Shown here piece by piece: positions 1 to 10,264 of a stretch of 64,000 bases of DNA. The translations under genes and the position numbers were made by a program. The stretch covers positions 992,001 to 1,056,000 of the forward strand of contig NZ_CP137573.1 in assembly GCF_033343995.1 (NCBI RefSeq), given 5' to 3'. Source of the DNA: Streptomyces sp. HUAS YS2. GTDB lineage: Bacteria > Actinomycetota > Actinomycetes > Streptomycetales > Streptomycetaceae. Every line of letters begins with the position of its first letter. The first letter of the stretch is position 1. The notes under the pieces were generated by a model. The model was not told where the DNA came from, searched no databases, and saw only the letters and a list, made by a program, of their open reading frames with translations.

Positions 1-6
1 CGATCC

Positions 7-10
<4 letters not shown>
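1..10 (-). CDS. sdhB: SdhB start, cut by window edge
   Basis: An ATG at 10-8 overlaps the sdhA stop codon as ATGA, and the next codons read M-R-I before the window ends. In this type of three-gene operon the iron-sulfur subunit follows the flavoprotein. The assignment rests only on position, overlap and known gene order; no diagnostic cysteines are visible. Confidence 0.4.
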
Positions 11-1953
<1,943 letters not shown>

Positions 1954-1954
1954 G

Positions 1955-2680
1955 TCAGCTCACCACTCCGGTCATGACGGCGACGGGTACGGAGACGAAG
2001 CCCACGGTCAGCGCGAGGGCGAGGCCGTTGGCGAGGAACTTGAGGACGCGCTCGCGGCGGGCGTTGCCGACGCCGAGGGTCTGCGCGGCGCTCCAGAAGC
2101 CGTGCCGGACGTGCAGGCCCACGGCCAGCATCGCGACGATGTAGATGACGTTGCCGTACCAGGTGGAGAAGGTGTCGACGACGTTCTGGTACGGCCTGCC
2201 CTCCTGGAAGCCGCCGCTGTGCACGGTCCCGGTGGTCAGGTCCAGCACGTGCCAGACGATGAAGAGCCCGACGATGATCCCGCCCCAGCGCATCGTGCGG
2301 GTGGCGTACGAGGCGCGCTTGCGGCGGTGGACGTAGCCGGTCGGGCGGGCCTTGATGTCGCGGCGGCTGAGCTGGTACGCGGCGACGGCGTGGCCGACGA
2401 CGGCGGCGAGCAGCACGATCCGGACGAGCCACAGGGCCCAGTGGTGGTGCAGGACCGGGGCGCCCATGACCCGCAGCCAGTGGCCGTAGGCGTTGAACTC
2501 CTCGGGGCCGAAGAAGACCTTCAGGTTGCCCATCACGTGGGCGACGAGGTAGCCGAGCATGATCAGGCCGCTGACGGCCATGACGGTCTTCTTGCCGATG
2601 GTCGACGCCCAGAAGCCGCCGGACGGGCGTGGTGATCCTTGGGGGGACGGCCGTCGGTCCGTCCTGGTTGCCAGAGCCAT
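1955..2680 (-). CDS. sdhC: Succinate dehydrogenase cytochrome b subunit
   Basis: Membrane anchor subunit (241 aa) expected to bind heme b and pass electrons between the iron-sulfur protein and the quinone pool. After a basic N-terminus come about five hydrophobic helices: [22 protein letters not shown] near residue 30, then segments starting near 70, 115, 160 and 215. Histidines inside helices (AHVMG, VIWH-like [16 protein letters not shown]) are candidate heme ligands. It resembles the single-polypeptide cytochrome b558 of Bacillus-type enzymes. I chose the ATG at 2680 because homology begins there and a -10-like TAGCGT lies only 7 bases upstream. The open frame extends further but runs antisense to lysR. 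Confidence 0.93.
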   Translation of the reverse strand: MALATRTDRRPSPQGSPRPSGGFWASTIGKKTVMAVSGLIMLGYLVAHVMGNLKVFFGPEEFNAYGHWLRVMGAPVLHHHWALWLVRIVLLAAVVGHAVAAYQLSRRDIKARPTGYVHRRKRASYATRTMRWGGIIVGLFIVWHVLDLTTGTVHSGGFQEGRPYQNVVDTFSTWYGNVIYIVAMLAVGLHVRHGFWSAAQTLGVGNARRERVLKFLANGLALALTVGFVSVPVAVMTGVVS

Positions 2681-2687
2681 GCCGTCG

Positions 2688-2718
2688 ACGCTAGGGCCGG
2701 AGGTACCGAGAGGTCCAA
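2688..2718 (-). promoter_or_regulatory. Probable promoter of the sdh operon
   Basis: Leftward TTGGAC (2718-2713) and TAGCGT (2693-2688) are separated by 19 bp. The -10 ends 7 bases before the sdhC ATG, which predicts a leaderless or near-leaderless transcript. The spacer is longer than ideal, so an activator, such as the divergent LysR protein, may be needed. Confidence 0.5.
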
Positions 2719-2739
2719 GACATGGTCCAGCTGATCTCG

Positions 2740-2754
2740 ATAGGCTGAGCCTAT
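2740..2754. promoter_or_regulatory. LysR-type T-N11-A palindrome over lysR start
   Basis: ATAGGCTGAGCCTAT is a perfect 6-bp-arm palindrome around TGA. It contains both the T-N11-A and the ATA-N9-TAT patterns known for LysR-family sites. Its last two bases are the first two of the lysR ATG. Binding there would block lysR expression and could act on the divergent sdh promoter. Confidence 0.6.
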
Positions 2755-3640
2755 GCAGTTCCAGCAGCTCCAGTACTTCGTCGCCGTGGCGGAGACCCGG
2801 CACTTCACCCGGGCCGCCGAGCGGGTCCACGTCTCGCAGCCCTCGCTCTCGCAGCAGATCAAGGCCCTGGAGAAGGAGCTGGGGGCGGAGCTGTTCAGCC
2901 GGGCCCGCGGCAACATCGCGCTGACCGACGCCGGCGAGGCGCTGCTGCCACTGGCCCGGCGGATCCTCGCCGACACCGACACGGCCCGGCACGAGGTGCA
3001 GGAGCTGGTCCAGCTGCGGCGCGGGCGGGTCCGGCTCGGGGCCACGCCGAGCCTGTGCACCGGTCTGCTGCCGGACGTGCTGCGGGCCTTCCACGACCGG
3101 CACCCGGGGATCCGGCTGCTGATCGAGGAGGGCGGCTCGCACGACCTGGTGCGGCAGCTGGCGCGCGGGGCGCTCGACCTGGCGCTGGTGGTGCTGCCGC
3201 TGCCGGCGGCGTCACCGGCGCTGACGACGGTGGAGCTGCTCCGGGAGGACCTGGTGGTGGTGTCGGGGTCGGGGACGCCGACGCCCGGCGGTCCGGTGCG
3301 GATCGCGGATCTGCGGGAGCAGCCCCTGGTGATGTTCCGGCACGGCTACGACCTGCGCGAGCTGACGGTGGCGGCGTGCCGGGCCGAGGGCTTCGAGCCG
3401 TCGTTCACGGTGGAGGGCGGTGAGATGGACGCGGTGCTCGGTTTCGTCCGGGCGGGGCTCGGCATGGCGGTGGTCCCGCGCATGGTCGCCGACCGTACGG
3501 CCGGCGACCTCCGCGTCACCCCGCTCGCGCCGCCCGGTCTGCGGCGCACGATCGCGCTGGCCCACCGCTCCGACGTGGCGCCGCCGCGCGCGGCCCGGGA
3601 GCTCCAGCGGATGCTCCTGGACACGCGCACGCCGACCTGA
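2753..3640 (+). CDS. LysR-family regulator of the sdh operon
   Basis: Transcription factor of 295 aa. The N-terminal winged helix (residues 1-60) has the classic pattern QLQYFVAVAETRHFTRAAERVHVSQPSLSQQI followed by LEKELGAELF. Residues 90-290 form the effector-binding domain that usually senses a small metabolite. It is divergent from sdhC with 72 bp between start codons. No Shine-Dalgarno is visible before the ATG; a -10-like GATAGGCT sits 8-14 bases upstream, so a leaderless mRNA is likely. By position it probably controls the sdh genes and itself; the inducer is unknown, with a C4 dicarboxylate a reasonable guess. Confidence 0.93.
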   Translation: MQFQQLQYFVAVAETRHFTRAAERVHVSQPSLSQQIKALEKELGAELFSRARGNIALTDAGEALLPLARRILADTDTARHEVQELVQLRRGRVRLGATPSLCTGLLPDVLRAFHDRHPGIRLLIEEGGSHDLVRQLARGALDLALVVLPLPAASPALTTVELLREDLVVVSGSGTPTPGGPVRIADLREQPLVMFRHGYDLRELTVAACRAEGFEPSFTVEGGEMDAVLGFVRAGLGMAVVPRMVADRTAGDLRVTPLAPPGLRRTIALAHRSDVAPPRAARELQRMLLDTRTPT

Positions 3641-3643
3641 CGG

Positions 3644-5818
3644 CTACACCGCGTCCGCGAGGAGCAGGGAGTGGATCCGGTCCGGGGCGCCCGGGCGGGC
3701 GTAGTACCAGCCCTGGGCGGTGTCACAGCCCAGCTCCCGCAGCTGCTCCGCCTGCGCCCCGGTCTCCACGCCCTCGACCGTCACGGCCAGGTCCAGGCTG
3801 TGCGCCAGGGCCACGATCCCCTCGACGATCTTGACGTCGACCGGGTCCGCGGGCTGCTGCTGCATGCTCCGGGTGAAGGAGCGGTCCAGCTTGAGCACGC
3901 TGACCGGCAGCCGCCGCAGGTTCGCCAGGTTCGAGTAGCCGGTGCCGAAGTCGTCGAGCGCGATGTCGACGCCCATCTCGGCGAGGTGGCGCAGCGGCTT
4001 CAGCAGGTCCTCGTCCGCGCCGATCAGCGCCGACTCGGTGACCTCCAGGCAGAGCGCCCTGGGCTCCAGGCCGGACCGCTCCAGGACGTCGACGGTGTCG
4101 GCGACGAGGCGGGGGTGGTGCAGCTGCGTCGGCGACAGGTTGACGTTGATCCGCAGCGGGCCGCCGTCGGCGTGCCGGGTCTGCCAGAACCGGGCCTGGC
4201 GGACCGCCTCTTCGAGCACCCAGCGGCCCAACGGGACGATCAGACCGGTGTGTTCGGCGAGCGGTATGAACCGGTCGGGGCCGAGCACCCCGTGCTGCGG
4301 GTGGCACCAGCGGACCAGTGCCTCCGCGCCGTGCACGCTGCCGTCGCCGAGGTGCACGAGCGGCTGGTACTCGATGAAGAACTCGCCGCGCTCCAGCGCG
4401 GCCGGCAGCGCGGTGGTCAACCCGTGCCGGGTGATCGCCCGGGCGTCGGCCTCGGCGTCGGCGAACTCGAAGCGGTTGCCGCCCGCCGACTTGGCCCGGT
4501 ACATGGTGATGTCGGCGCTGCGCAGCACCTCCGCGGGGGTGCGTTCGCCCGCCGGGCCCTCGACGATGCCGATGCTGCCGCGGACGGTCAGCTCGCGCCC
4601 GTCGATCCGGATCGGCGCGGCGAGCGCGTGCAGGATGCGGTGGGCGAGCTCGGCGACGCAGTCCGGGTTCTGCGGTCCGGTGGCGAGGGCGACGAACTCG
4701 TCGCCGCCGAGCCGCGCCACCATCTCGCCCGGCCCGGTCGCACAGCTCTGCAGCCGGTCCGCGACCTCCACGAGGAGCCGGTCGCCGGCGGAGTGGCCGA
4801 GGCTGTCGTTGATGGCCTTGAAGCCGTCCAGATCGAGGTAGCAGAGCCCGAACCGGGTGCCGTCCCTGGGGGCGAGGGCCTTCTCCAGACGCTCGAAGAA
4901 CAGGGTGCGGTTGGGCAGGCCGGTGAGCGCGTCGTGCGTGGCCTCGTACCGCAGCCGCAGGTTGAGCAGCCGGCGTTCGGTGGTGTCCTCCATCAGCGCG
5001 AGCTGGTACTGCGGGCGGCCCTCGGCGTCGCGCAGCAGAGAGACCGTCAGGTTGGTCCACAGGACGGTGCCGTCGGTGCGGTAGTACGGCTTCTCGACAC
5101 GGTAGTGCTCGCGTTCGCCGCGGACCAGCTCGCCGTACAGCTTCCAGACGTGCGGGGCGTCCTCGGGGTGCCCCCAGTCCCTGACGTTGCGGCTGCGGAC
5201 GGTGTGCTCCAGACCGCCGAACATCCGGGTCAGGGTCTCGTTGACCTCCAGGACGTTGCCGTCGAGGTCGGCGATGCCGATGCCGACGGCCGCGCCGTCG
5301 AAGACGGCGCGGAACCGGGTCTCGGTGGCGTGCAGGGCGATCTCGGCGGCGCTGCGCGCGGAGAGCGCGGAGTGCGCGATGGCCTCCTGCTCGGTGAGCG
5401 TCCGCTCGCGCAGCGCCTGGGCGAACCCGGCGGCCATGGCGTGCTGGAGGCGGGCGCACCGGGCGCGCGCCTCCTCGGAGATCTGCCCGCCGTCCGCGCC
5501 GCAGTAGAGCACCAGGTACGAGTCGACGACCCCGAGGCTGCGCTGGAGCGCCTCGGGGTCGGTGCAGTGGGCGGCGACGAGTCCGGCGCCGGCGCGGTGC
5601 GCGGCGGCGGTGGCGGCGTGGTCGAACGGCCGTGCGTGCAGCGCGTCGCAGAGTTCGCGGGCGAGCGGGAGCAGGTGCTCCGCCACCTCGGCGCGGGTCA
5701 GCGACGTGGCGGTGACGGGGAAGACCGCCCGGCTCCAGATCGTCGTGAACCGTTGGAGTCTGTCCTCCGGATCGTCCGGTTCCGCGCCGGGGCCGGGGGT
5801 CTGGGGCGGCACCTTCAC
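3644..5818 (-). CDS. rmdA: PAS-GGDEF-EAL c-di-GMP enzyme RmdA
   Basis: Cytoplasmic 724-residue enzyme of cyclic di-GMP turnover. Order: N-terminal helical region (20-155), PAS/PAC sensor (about 165-285), GGDEF domain with intact GGDEF at 371-375 and DGFKAINDSLGH, EAL domain with intact EAL at 499-501, LEVTES, DDFGTGYSN (622-630) and KLDRSF. Both active sites look complete, so it could make and break c-di-GMP. In Streptomyces the orthologue RmdA (SCO0928) is a characterised phosphodiesterase affecting development. Assignment rests on this architecture plus the sdh/LysR neighbourhood. Its GTG start overlaps the stop of the upstream methyltransferase (GTGA), so the two are translationally coupled. 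It converges on lysR with 3 bp between. Confidence 0.9.
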   Translation of the reverse strand: MKVPPQTPGPGAEPDDPEDRLQRFTTIWSRAVFPVTATSLTRAEVAEHLLPLARELCDALHARPFDHAATAAAHRAGAGLVAAHCTDPEALQRSLGVVDSYLVLYCGADGGQISEEARARCARLQHAMAAGFAQALRERTLTEQEAIAHSALSARSAAEIALHATETRFRAVFDGAAVGIGIADLDGNVLEVNETLTRMFGGLEHTVRSRNVRDWGHPEDAPHVWKLYGELVRGEREHYRVEKPYYRTDGTVLWTNLTVSLLRDAEGRPQYQLALMEDTTERRLLNLRLRYEATHDALTGLPNRTLFFERLEKALAPRDGTRFGLCYLDLDGFKAINDSLGHSAGDRLLVEVADRLQSCATGPGEMVARLGGDEFVALATGPQNPDCVAELAHRILHALAAPIRIDGRELTVRGSIGIVEGPAGERTPAEVLRSADITMYRAKSAGGNRFEFADAEADARAITRHGLTTALPAALERGEFFIEYQPLVHLGDGSVHGAEALVRWCHPQHGVLGPDRFIPLAEHTGLIVPLGRWVLEEAVRQARFWQTRHADGGPLRINVNLSPTQLHHPRLVADTVDVLERSGLEPRALCLEVTESALIGADEDLLKPLRHLAEMGVDIALDDFGTGYSNLANLRRLPVSVLKLDRSFTRSMQQQPADPVDVKIVEGIVALAHSLDLAVTVEGVETGAQAEQLRELGCDTAQGWYYARPGAPDRIHSLLLADAV

Positions 5819-6627
5819 GCCTTGCGCCCCACCCCTGCGAAGCCCGAGAAGGCGAAGGGATCCTCCTGGTCGAGCGGGCCCTCGGGCCGCCAGCGCGGCA
5901 TGGACACCAGTCCGGGGTCGACCATCTCCCAGCCGTCGAAGAAGGCGGCGATCTCGTCGCGGGAGCGCATCACGAGCGGGTTGCGGGTCTCGCGGTACAC
6001 GTCGACCGTGCCGGAAGCCTGCTCCTCTGAGACGGGGACGCCCTCGTAGGAGGCGTGGGTGAGGATGAGCAGACTGCCGGGGGCGAGCGCCTCGGTGAGC
6101 TCGGCGACGGCCTTGCCTGGCTCGTCCTGGTTCTCCAGGAAGTGCAGGACGGCGACGAGGAGCAGCGCCACCGGCCGGTCCAGGTCGATCAGTCCGGTGA
6201 CCTCGCGGCTGCCGAGGATGTCCTGCGGCTTGCGGAGGTCGGCGGCGACGATCGTGGCCTGCTCGTTGCCGTCGAGCACGGCGCGGCTGTGGGCGACGGC
6301 GACCGGGTCGTGATCGACGTAGGCGATCCGGGCCTCGGGGCTGGCCTGTTGGGCGACCTCGTGGACGTTGCCGAACGTCGGTATGCCGGAGCCGATGTCG
6401 AGGAACTGGGTGACGCCCTCGTCGACGGCGAAACGCACGGCGCGGCGCATGAACGCCCGGTTCGCCTGCATGACCTTGGGGAGTCCCGGCATGAACTCCA
6501 TGGCCTTTCGGGCCGCTTCACGGTCGACCTCGAAATTGTGCGAGCCGCCCAGATAGAAGTCGTACATTCGGGACACGCTCGGTACCGAAATGTCGATACC
6601 GGGCGGAGCCCAGGCGGGACGCTCCAT
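5815..6627 (-). CDS. DUF574-type SAM-dependent methyltransferase
   Basis: 270-residue protein of the Streptomyces-expanded DUF574 (Methyltransf_19) family. The opening PSVSRMYDFYLGGSHNFEVDR is the family signature. SAM-binding motif I is FLDIGSGIPT near residue 85, with an acidic residue after IAYVDHDPVAV. The substrate is unknown for the family. I prefer the ATG at 6627, preceded by GGAG at good spacing, over a TTG five codons upstream. It is the first gene of a two-gene unit with rmdA, suggesting a link to c-di-GMP signalling, but no biochemical role can be read from sequence. Confidence 0.88.
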   Translation of the reverse strand: MERPAWAPPGIDISVPSVSRMYDFYLGGSHNFEVDREAARKAMEFMPGLPKVMQANRAFMRRAVRFAVDEGVTQFLDIGSGIPTFGNVHEVAQQASPEARIAYVDHDPVAVAHSRAVLDGNEQATIVAADLRKPQDILGSREVTGLIDLDRPVALLLVAVLHFLENQDEPGKAVAELTEALAPGSLLILTHASYEGVPVSEEQASGTVDVYRETRNPLVMRSRDEIAAFFDGWEMVDPGLVSMPRWRPEGPLDQEDPFAFSGFAGVGRKA

Positions 6628-6770
6628 CGATGTCTCCAACAAGCCTCAGGGGATGCGGCCATGTGTTCGTGACCGGTGTTCGAGCCGAGGCTACTGATCG
6701 CCCGCCGAGAGAGCGAGGGGAAACGGAAATTAGCGGTCCGTTCTTGGTCACACACCATTGGCATGTGCGA

Positions 6771-6809
6771 CCGGCCCGCCCTCGCGCATGGGACGCGAGG
6801 ACGGGCCGG
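6771..6809 (-). terminator. Hairpin terminator after the two-repeat lipoprotein
   Basis: Sixteen-base arms (6771-6786 and 6794-6809) pair with one mismatch around a 7-base loop, 27 bp beyond the stop of the leftward lipoprotein gene. There is no T tract, as is usual in Streptomyces. Confidence 0.65.
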
Positions 6810-6835
6810 CGGGTCGGAAGCGCGGCGCGGGGGAC

Positions 6836-7801
6836 CTACTTGGGCGCTCCGACCAGCTTTCCCTGCGGGGAGACGGCGTACCAGGTCCCGCCCACGCCCT
6901 GGCCGTTGGTGTCGCCGGGCTCGGCGTCACCGGCGAAGGTGTAGATCGGCCAGCAGTCGATGGTCTGCTGCTTGATGCCGTCGGGCCGGGCGAAGGTGAC
7001 GAATCCCTTCGTGGTGATGCCCTTGACGTCGTTCTTCGCGACGGGCGCGACGACCGGCCACTTCTCCAAGCAGGCGCCGGTGCAGGCGGTCTTCATGGGC
7101 CAGGCGGAATCCTTCTTGAAGCGGTAGACGGTCATTCCGCGGGAATCCACCACGATCTCACCGAGTTGAGGGTCCTTGCGTACGGAGAGTCCGGCGAGAT
7201 CCGCTCCGGATTCCTGGCCGGAATCATCCGCTCCGCCTTCTCCGTCGCCCGCCGGGGCGGCCTTCTTTCCGTCCGGCGCGGCGGCGAACCACGTTCCGCC
7301 CACGCCTTGTCCGTTGGCCTCGCCGGGCTTGGTGTCCTTCGCGTAGCGGTACATCGGCCAGCCGCCCACGGTGAGTTGCTTGCTGCCGTCGGCGCGGGTG
7401 ACCTCGCCGAGCTGCACGGCGTCGACGCCGGCCGGCGGCTTGGCGCCGTCGGGGCTCACCACCGGCCAGGCCTTGGCGCATTCGCCCTCGCAGGTGGCCG
7501 TGGGCGGACTGGCCGAGTCCTTGTCGAAGCGGTAGAGGGTGAAGCCCTCGGCGTCGGTGAGTACCTTGCCGAGCTTCTTGTCGTTCCAGACGGCGAGTTG
7601 ACCGGCCGACTTCGCCGCGGCGCCCGTTCCGGAGCCGTAGGCGTCCCCGTAACCGCCCTCGGCGGGCGCACCGGCCGGCTTGGCCGCCCCGGCGGGCGCT
7701 CCGCCCAGCCCCTGGTCCCCCTGGTCCTGGCCACACGCCGTGGTCAGCGTGAGCACGGCCGCAGCTGTCGCGGCAAGCGAGATCCTCCGCCAGGTCTTCA
7801 T
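6836..7801 (-). CDS. Secreted-repeat lipoprotein (SCO0930 family)
   Basis: 321-residue lipoprotein. The signal MKTWRRISLAATAAAVLTLT is followed by a TACG lipobox, so Cys is expected at about residue 23 on the outer membrane face. A Gly/Ala linker leads to two tandem copies of the PF03640 'secreted repeat' unit (about 70-190 and 210-320). Each has an LG-V-D-G-TLYRF start, a short cysteine pair (CEGEC, CTGAC), a WPVV stretch and a WPMYRY or WPIYTF end. Family function is unknown; paired cysteines suggest a redox or metal role. The start is ATG 7801; the open frame reaches further upstream without a signal. It appears monocistronic. Confidence 0.88.
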   Translation of the reverse strand: MKTWRRISLAATAAAVLTLTTACGQDQGDQGLGGAPAGAAKPAGAPAEGGYGDAYGSGTGAAAKSAGQLAVWNDKKLGKVLTDAEGFTLYRFDKDSASPPTATCEGECAKAWPVVSPDGAKPPAGVDAVQLGEVTRADGSKQLTVGGWPMYRYAKDTKPGEANGQGVGGTWFAAAPDGKKAAPAGDGEGGADDSGQESGADLAGLSVRKDPQLGEIVVDSRGMTVYRFKKDSAWPMKTACTGACLEKWPVVAPVAKNDVKGITTKGFVTFARPDGIKQQTIDCWPIYTFAGDAEPGDTNGQGVGGTWYAVSPQGKLVGAPK

Positions 7802-7997
7802 GTCAACTCCCGTTCCGTGACTGTCCTTTGGTGGCGGCCCCCGTGTGCCGCTCCTGGTCATGGGTACGGGTCGGCCCCCCGCCCGTACTCAACGCGGGGC
7901 GAAGAAATTTCTCGCGGCGTCAAACACGGCACCCGAAGATCCGCTCCATTCGGCGAATCCGGGGCCGTTACGGGCCTGCCGCGGGCCTGCTGTGATC

Positions 7998-8558
7998 ATG
8001 CTCGTCGGCGTGTCTGTGTACGTCTCACTCGTCGCCCGGGCCCTCGCCGCCACGGCGCTGCTCTGGCTGCTCGCCGCGCCGACGCCCGCCACGGCCGACA
8101 GCTGCGCCTACGCCTCGATCGGGCCGGGCGGTTCGGGGGCGTGGGCGAGCGCGGGACCGGGGGTCTGCAGGACCCCGACCCCGAAACCGCCCCCGCCGTC
8201 CACGCCCGCCCCGAAGCCCCCCACGCCCGCGCCGGAGCCCCCGCCACCGGCTCCGGCGCCGGAGCCGGAGCCGGAGCCGCCCGTACGGGAGGATCCGCCG
8301 CCGCCCGCGCCTGAGCCCCCGGCGGCCACTCCCCCGGCGCCGCGGCCCCCCGCGGACGAACCCCCGCCACCCGCCGCGCCGACGCCTCCCCCGGCCCGGC
8401 CCGCGCCACCGCGGGCGACGCCGGTCGCGCTGCCCGCGTACCGCAGGGCGGTGCGTCCGCGCCCCGAGCGCGGCACCTCGCTGGTCTCCATGACGCTGGT
8501 GATCATCGCGCCCGCGGTGCTGGCGAGCGCGATCCTGCGCCCCCGCTCCTCCCGCTGA
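7998..8558 (+). CDS. Proline-rich exported protein
   Basis: About 186 residues, unrecognised function. An N-terminal hydrophobic segment (VARALAATALLWLLAAPTPATA) looks like a signal peptide. A short Cys-containing stretch with two cysteines follows, then about 100 residues dominated by P-E-P, P-A-P and P-P repeats. Near the C-terminus there is a basic stretch and a hydrophobic helix (LVSMTLVIIAPAVLASAIL) ending RPRSSR, so the protein may be anchored at both ends across the wall. GTG at 7992 is an alternative start. It opens a run of surface-protein genes on the same strand. Confidence 0.65.
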   Translation: MLVGVSVYVSLVARALAATALLWLLAAPTPATADSCAYASIGPGGSGAWASAGPGVCRTPTPKPPPPSTPAPKPPTPAPEPPPPAPAPEPEPEPPVREDPPPPAPEPPAATPPAPRPPADEPPPPAAPTPPPARPAPPRATPVALPAYRRAVRPRPERGTSLVSMTLVIIAPAVLASAILRPRSSR

Positions 8559-8616
8559 CCCCGGCGCGCCCCACCCCTCTCATTCCTCGTTCTTCCTGCT
8601 CAGCCGAAGGATTCCC

Positions 8617-9381
8617 ATGTCGGAATGGCTTGTTCTCACTCTGGCGATGGCCGCCGCGTGCGCCGTCGTCCTGGCCATCGTGGTCATCAACAACCGCCGG
8701 ATCGGGGACGACGACGATCCCAGCGAGACCCCGGACGTCATCGAGTACATGACGATGATGATCGGCGTGGTGTACGCGATCGTCCTGGGCCTGGCCATCG
8801 CCGGCGTGTGGGAGGCGCGCGGCGCCGCGCAGGAGACCGTGCGTCAGGAGGCCCAGGCGCTGCACGAGATCTCCGCCCGGGTGGAGGTGTATCCGGTCGG
8901 CGTCCGCGAGCGCATCCGGGCCGACGTCGACGCGTACGTCTCCTACGTCGTCGAGGACGAGTGGCCGTACATGTCGGAACACGGCGAGCTCAGCGAGCGG
9001 GGCACCGAGCTGATGAACCAGGTCCGCCGCTCGGTCACCGACTACCAGCCGGCCACCGACCACGAGGGGCAGGCGTACCAGCCGCTCGTGGACCTGGTGG
9101 GGGCCGCCGACGACGCGCGGAACGCCCGCGGCGAGAGCGCGGCGGCGACGATGCCGGGCGTGGTGTGGTTCGGGCTGATCACCGGCGCGCTGGTGGCGGT
9201 GGGCCTGATCTTCACGCTGCAGATCCGGCGCACCTTCCGCGAGCTGCTGCTGGCCGGCCTCTACAGCGCGCTGATCGCCTTCCTGCTCTTCCTGATCTGG
9301 GACTTCGACGCGCCGTTCGGCCGTGGCATCTCCGCCACCGCGGGCCCGTTCACCACGCTGTTCCCGCAGGTCGGCAGCTGA
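8617..9381 (+). CDS. DUF4239 bestrophin-like membrane protein
   Basis: 254-residue integral membrane protein matching the DUF4239 pattern. Helices lie at about residues 4-23 and 46-66. A charged cytoplasmic or external domain (70-180) starts EARGAAQETVRQEAQAL, and C-terminal helices lie at about 183-203 and 212-233. The family is sometimes described as bestrophin-like, hinting at an ion channel, but its role is unproven. AAGGA sits 7 bases before the ATG. It lies 58 bp after the proline-rich gene and could share its transcript. Confidence 0.85.
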   Translation: MSEWLVLTLAMAAACAVVLAIVVINNRRIGDDDDPSETPDVIEYMTMMIGVVYAIVLGLAIAGVWEARGAAQETVRQEAQALHEISARVEVYPVGVRERIRADVDAYVSYVVEDEWPYMSEHGELSERGTELMNQVRRSVTDYQPATDHEGQAYQPLVDLVGAADDARNARGESAAATMPGVVWFGLITGALVAVGLIFTLQIRRTFRELLLAGLYSALIAFLLFLIWDFDAPFGRGISATAGPFTTLFPQVGS

Positions 9382-9547
9382 CCGCAACACGTCGCGAGGG
9401 CCGAACGGGGGACATGCGTGCCCCATTCGCCCGGCTGGGATCGCGCATGTGATAGAGGGCTCCTAGCGTTTCCGGCATCGGGGTGCATGTCCTGCCTCTT
9501 GTGGAAATCCGTTCCGCAGCTGCGCCTCGGGACCCGGAGGATTCACC

Positions 9548-10099
9548 ATGCGCGCGATACGTGCCGCGTCGACCGCTCTGCTGGGGGCGGCCGCCCTCGC
9601 CCTGGCCGCTCCGGCGGCCGTGGCGGCGGACGGCGCCCCCGCCCCGAACACCGGACATCGCCGGGCGAAGGCGCCCGGCGATTTCGTCATCTCGCCCTCC
9701 ACCGTCGCCCCGGGCGGGCGGGTCACCCTCAGCGCGCCCGGCTGCGCCAGCACGGCGACCGCGTCGTCGGGCATCTTCGACACGGTCACCATCCCGCCGG
9801 GCTCCTCCGCCACCGCCACGGTCGACTTCGACGCCAGGCGGGGCGCGGTCTACACGGTCGCGTTCAACTGCACCGGCGGCATCACCGACACCGTCGACCT
9901 GACCATCGCGGGCGCCACCGCGTCCCCGACGATCAGCTCGACGATCCTCACGCCGCCGCGCGGCGTGCGGGGCGGCCTGGGCGGCTCGGTCGACGGCATG
10001 GACGCGGGCGCGCTGGCGGCCGGCGGCGGACTGGTGCTGGCCGCGGCGGCCGGCGCGGTCTACGTCGTACGGCGCCGCGCCGGCGGCCGGCAGCACTGA
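9548..10099 (+). CDS. Surface protein with RGxxGGxGGS tail (A)
   Basis: 183 residues. A cleavable signal (1-27, ending AVAA) is followed by a short basic linker and a beta-rich, Ig-like domain with two cysteines (66 and 108), probably a disulfide. The tail has RGVRGGLGGS at 138-147, a spacer, a hydrophobic segment 156-174 and RRR at 175-177. That is the layout of a sortase sorting signal but without LPXTG. The protein at 10341 has the same design and tail. GGAGG precedes the ATG. A class F sortase gene lies 1.1 kb downstream. Function is unknown; a wall-anchored structural protein is my inference. Confidence 0.75.
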   Translation: MRAIRAASTALLGAAALALAAPAAVAADGAPAPNTGHRRAKAPGDFVISPSTVAPGGRVTLSAPGCASTATASSGIFDTVTIPPGSSATATVDFDARRGAVYTVAFNCTGGITDTVDLTIAGATASPTISSTILTPPRGVRGGLGGSVDGMDAGALAAGGGLVLAAAAGAVYVVRRRAGGRQH

Positions 10100-10140
10100 C
10101 CGCGTGAGCGGAGCACGGCGCCTGCCGCCCTCCCGTTCCC

Positions 10141-10218
10141 CGCACCGCTCGCCCCCGCATCACCCGCCCTGCTGTCCCCCGCACCGCTCGCCCCCGCATC
10201 ACCCGCCCTGCTGTCCCC
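10141..10218. repeat. 39-bp tandem repeat, two copies
   Basis: Two identical 39-bp units (10141-10179 and 10180-10218) begin CGCACCGCTCGCCCCCGCAT. Further partial CCCCCGCACC/CCCCCGCA units run to about 10270. They lie just after the stop of the upstream surface-protein gene and before the shared hairpin. Confidence 0.85.
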
Positions 10219-10264
10219 CGCACCACCCGCACCACACGCCCCGTTCGCCCCCGCAACCGCCCCG

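Noticed and set aside
3671..6049. Long open frame on the + strand opposite rmdA and the methyltransferase
   Set aside because: In this GC-rich DNA antisense frames stay open by codon bias; the translation has no domain and is full of Gly/Val/Arg, whereas the opposite strand has clear domains.
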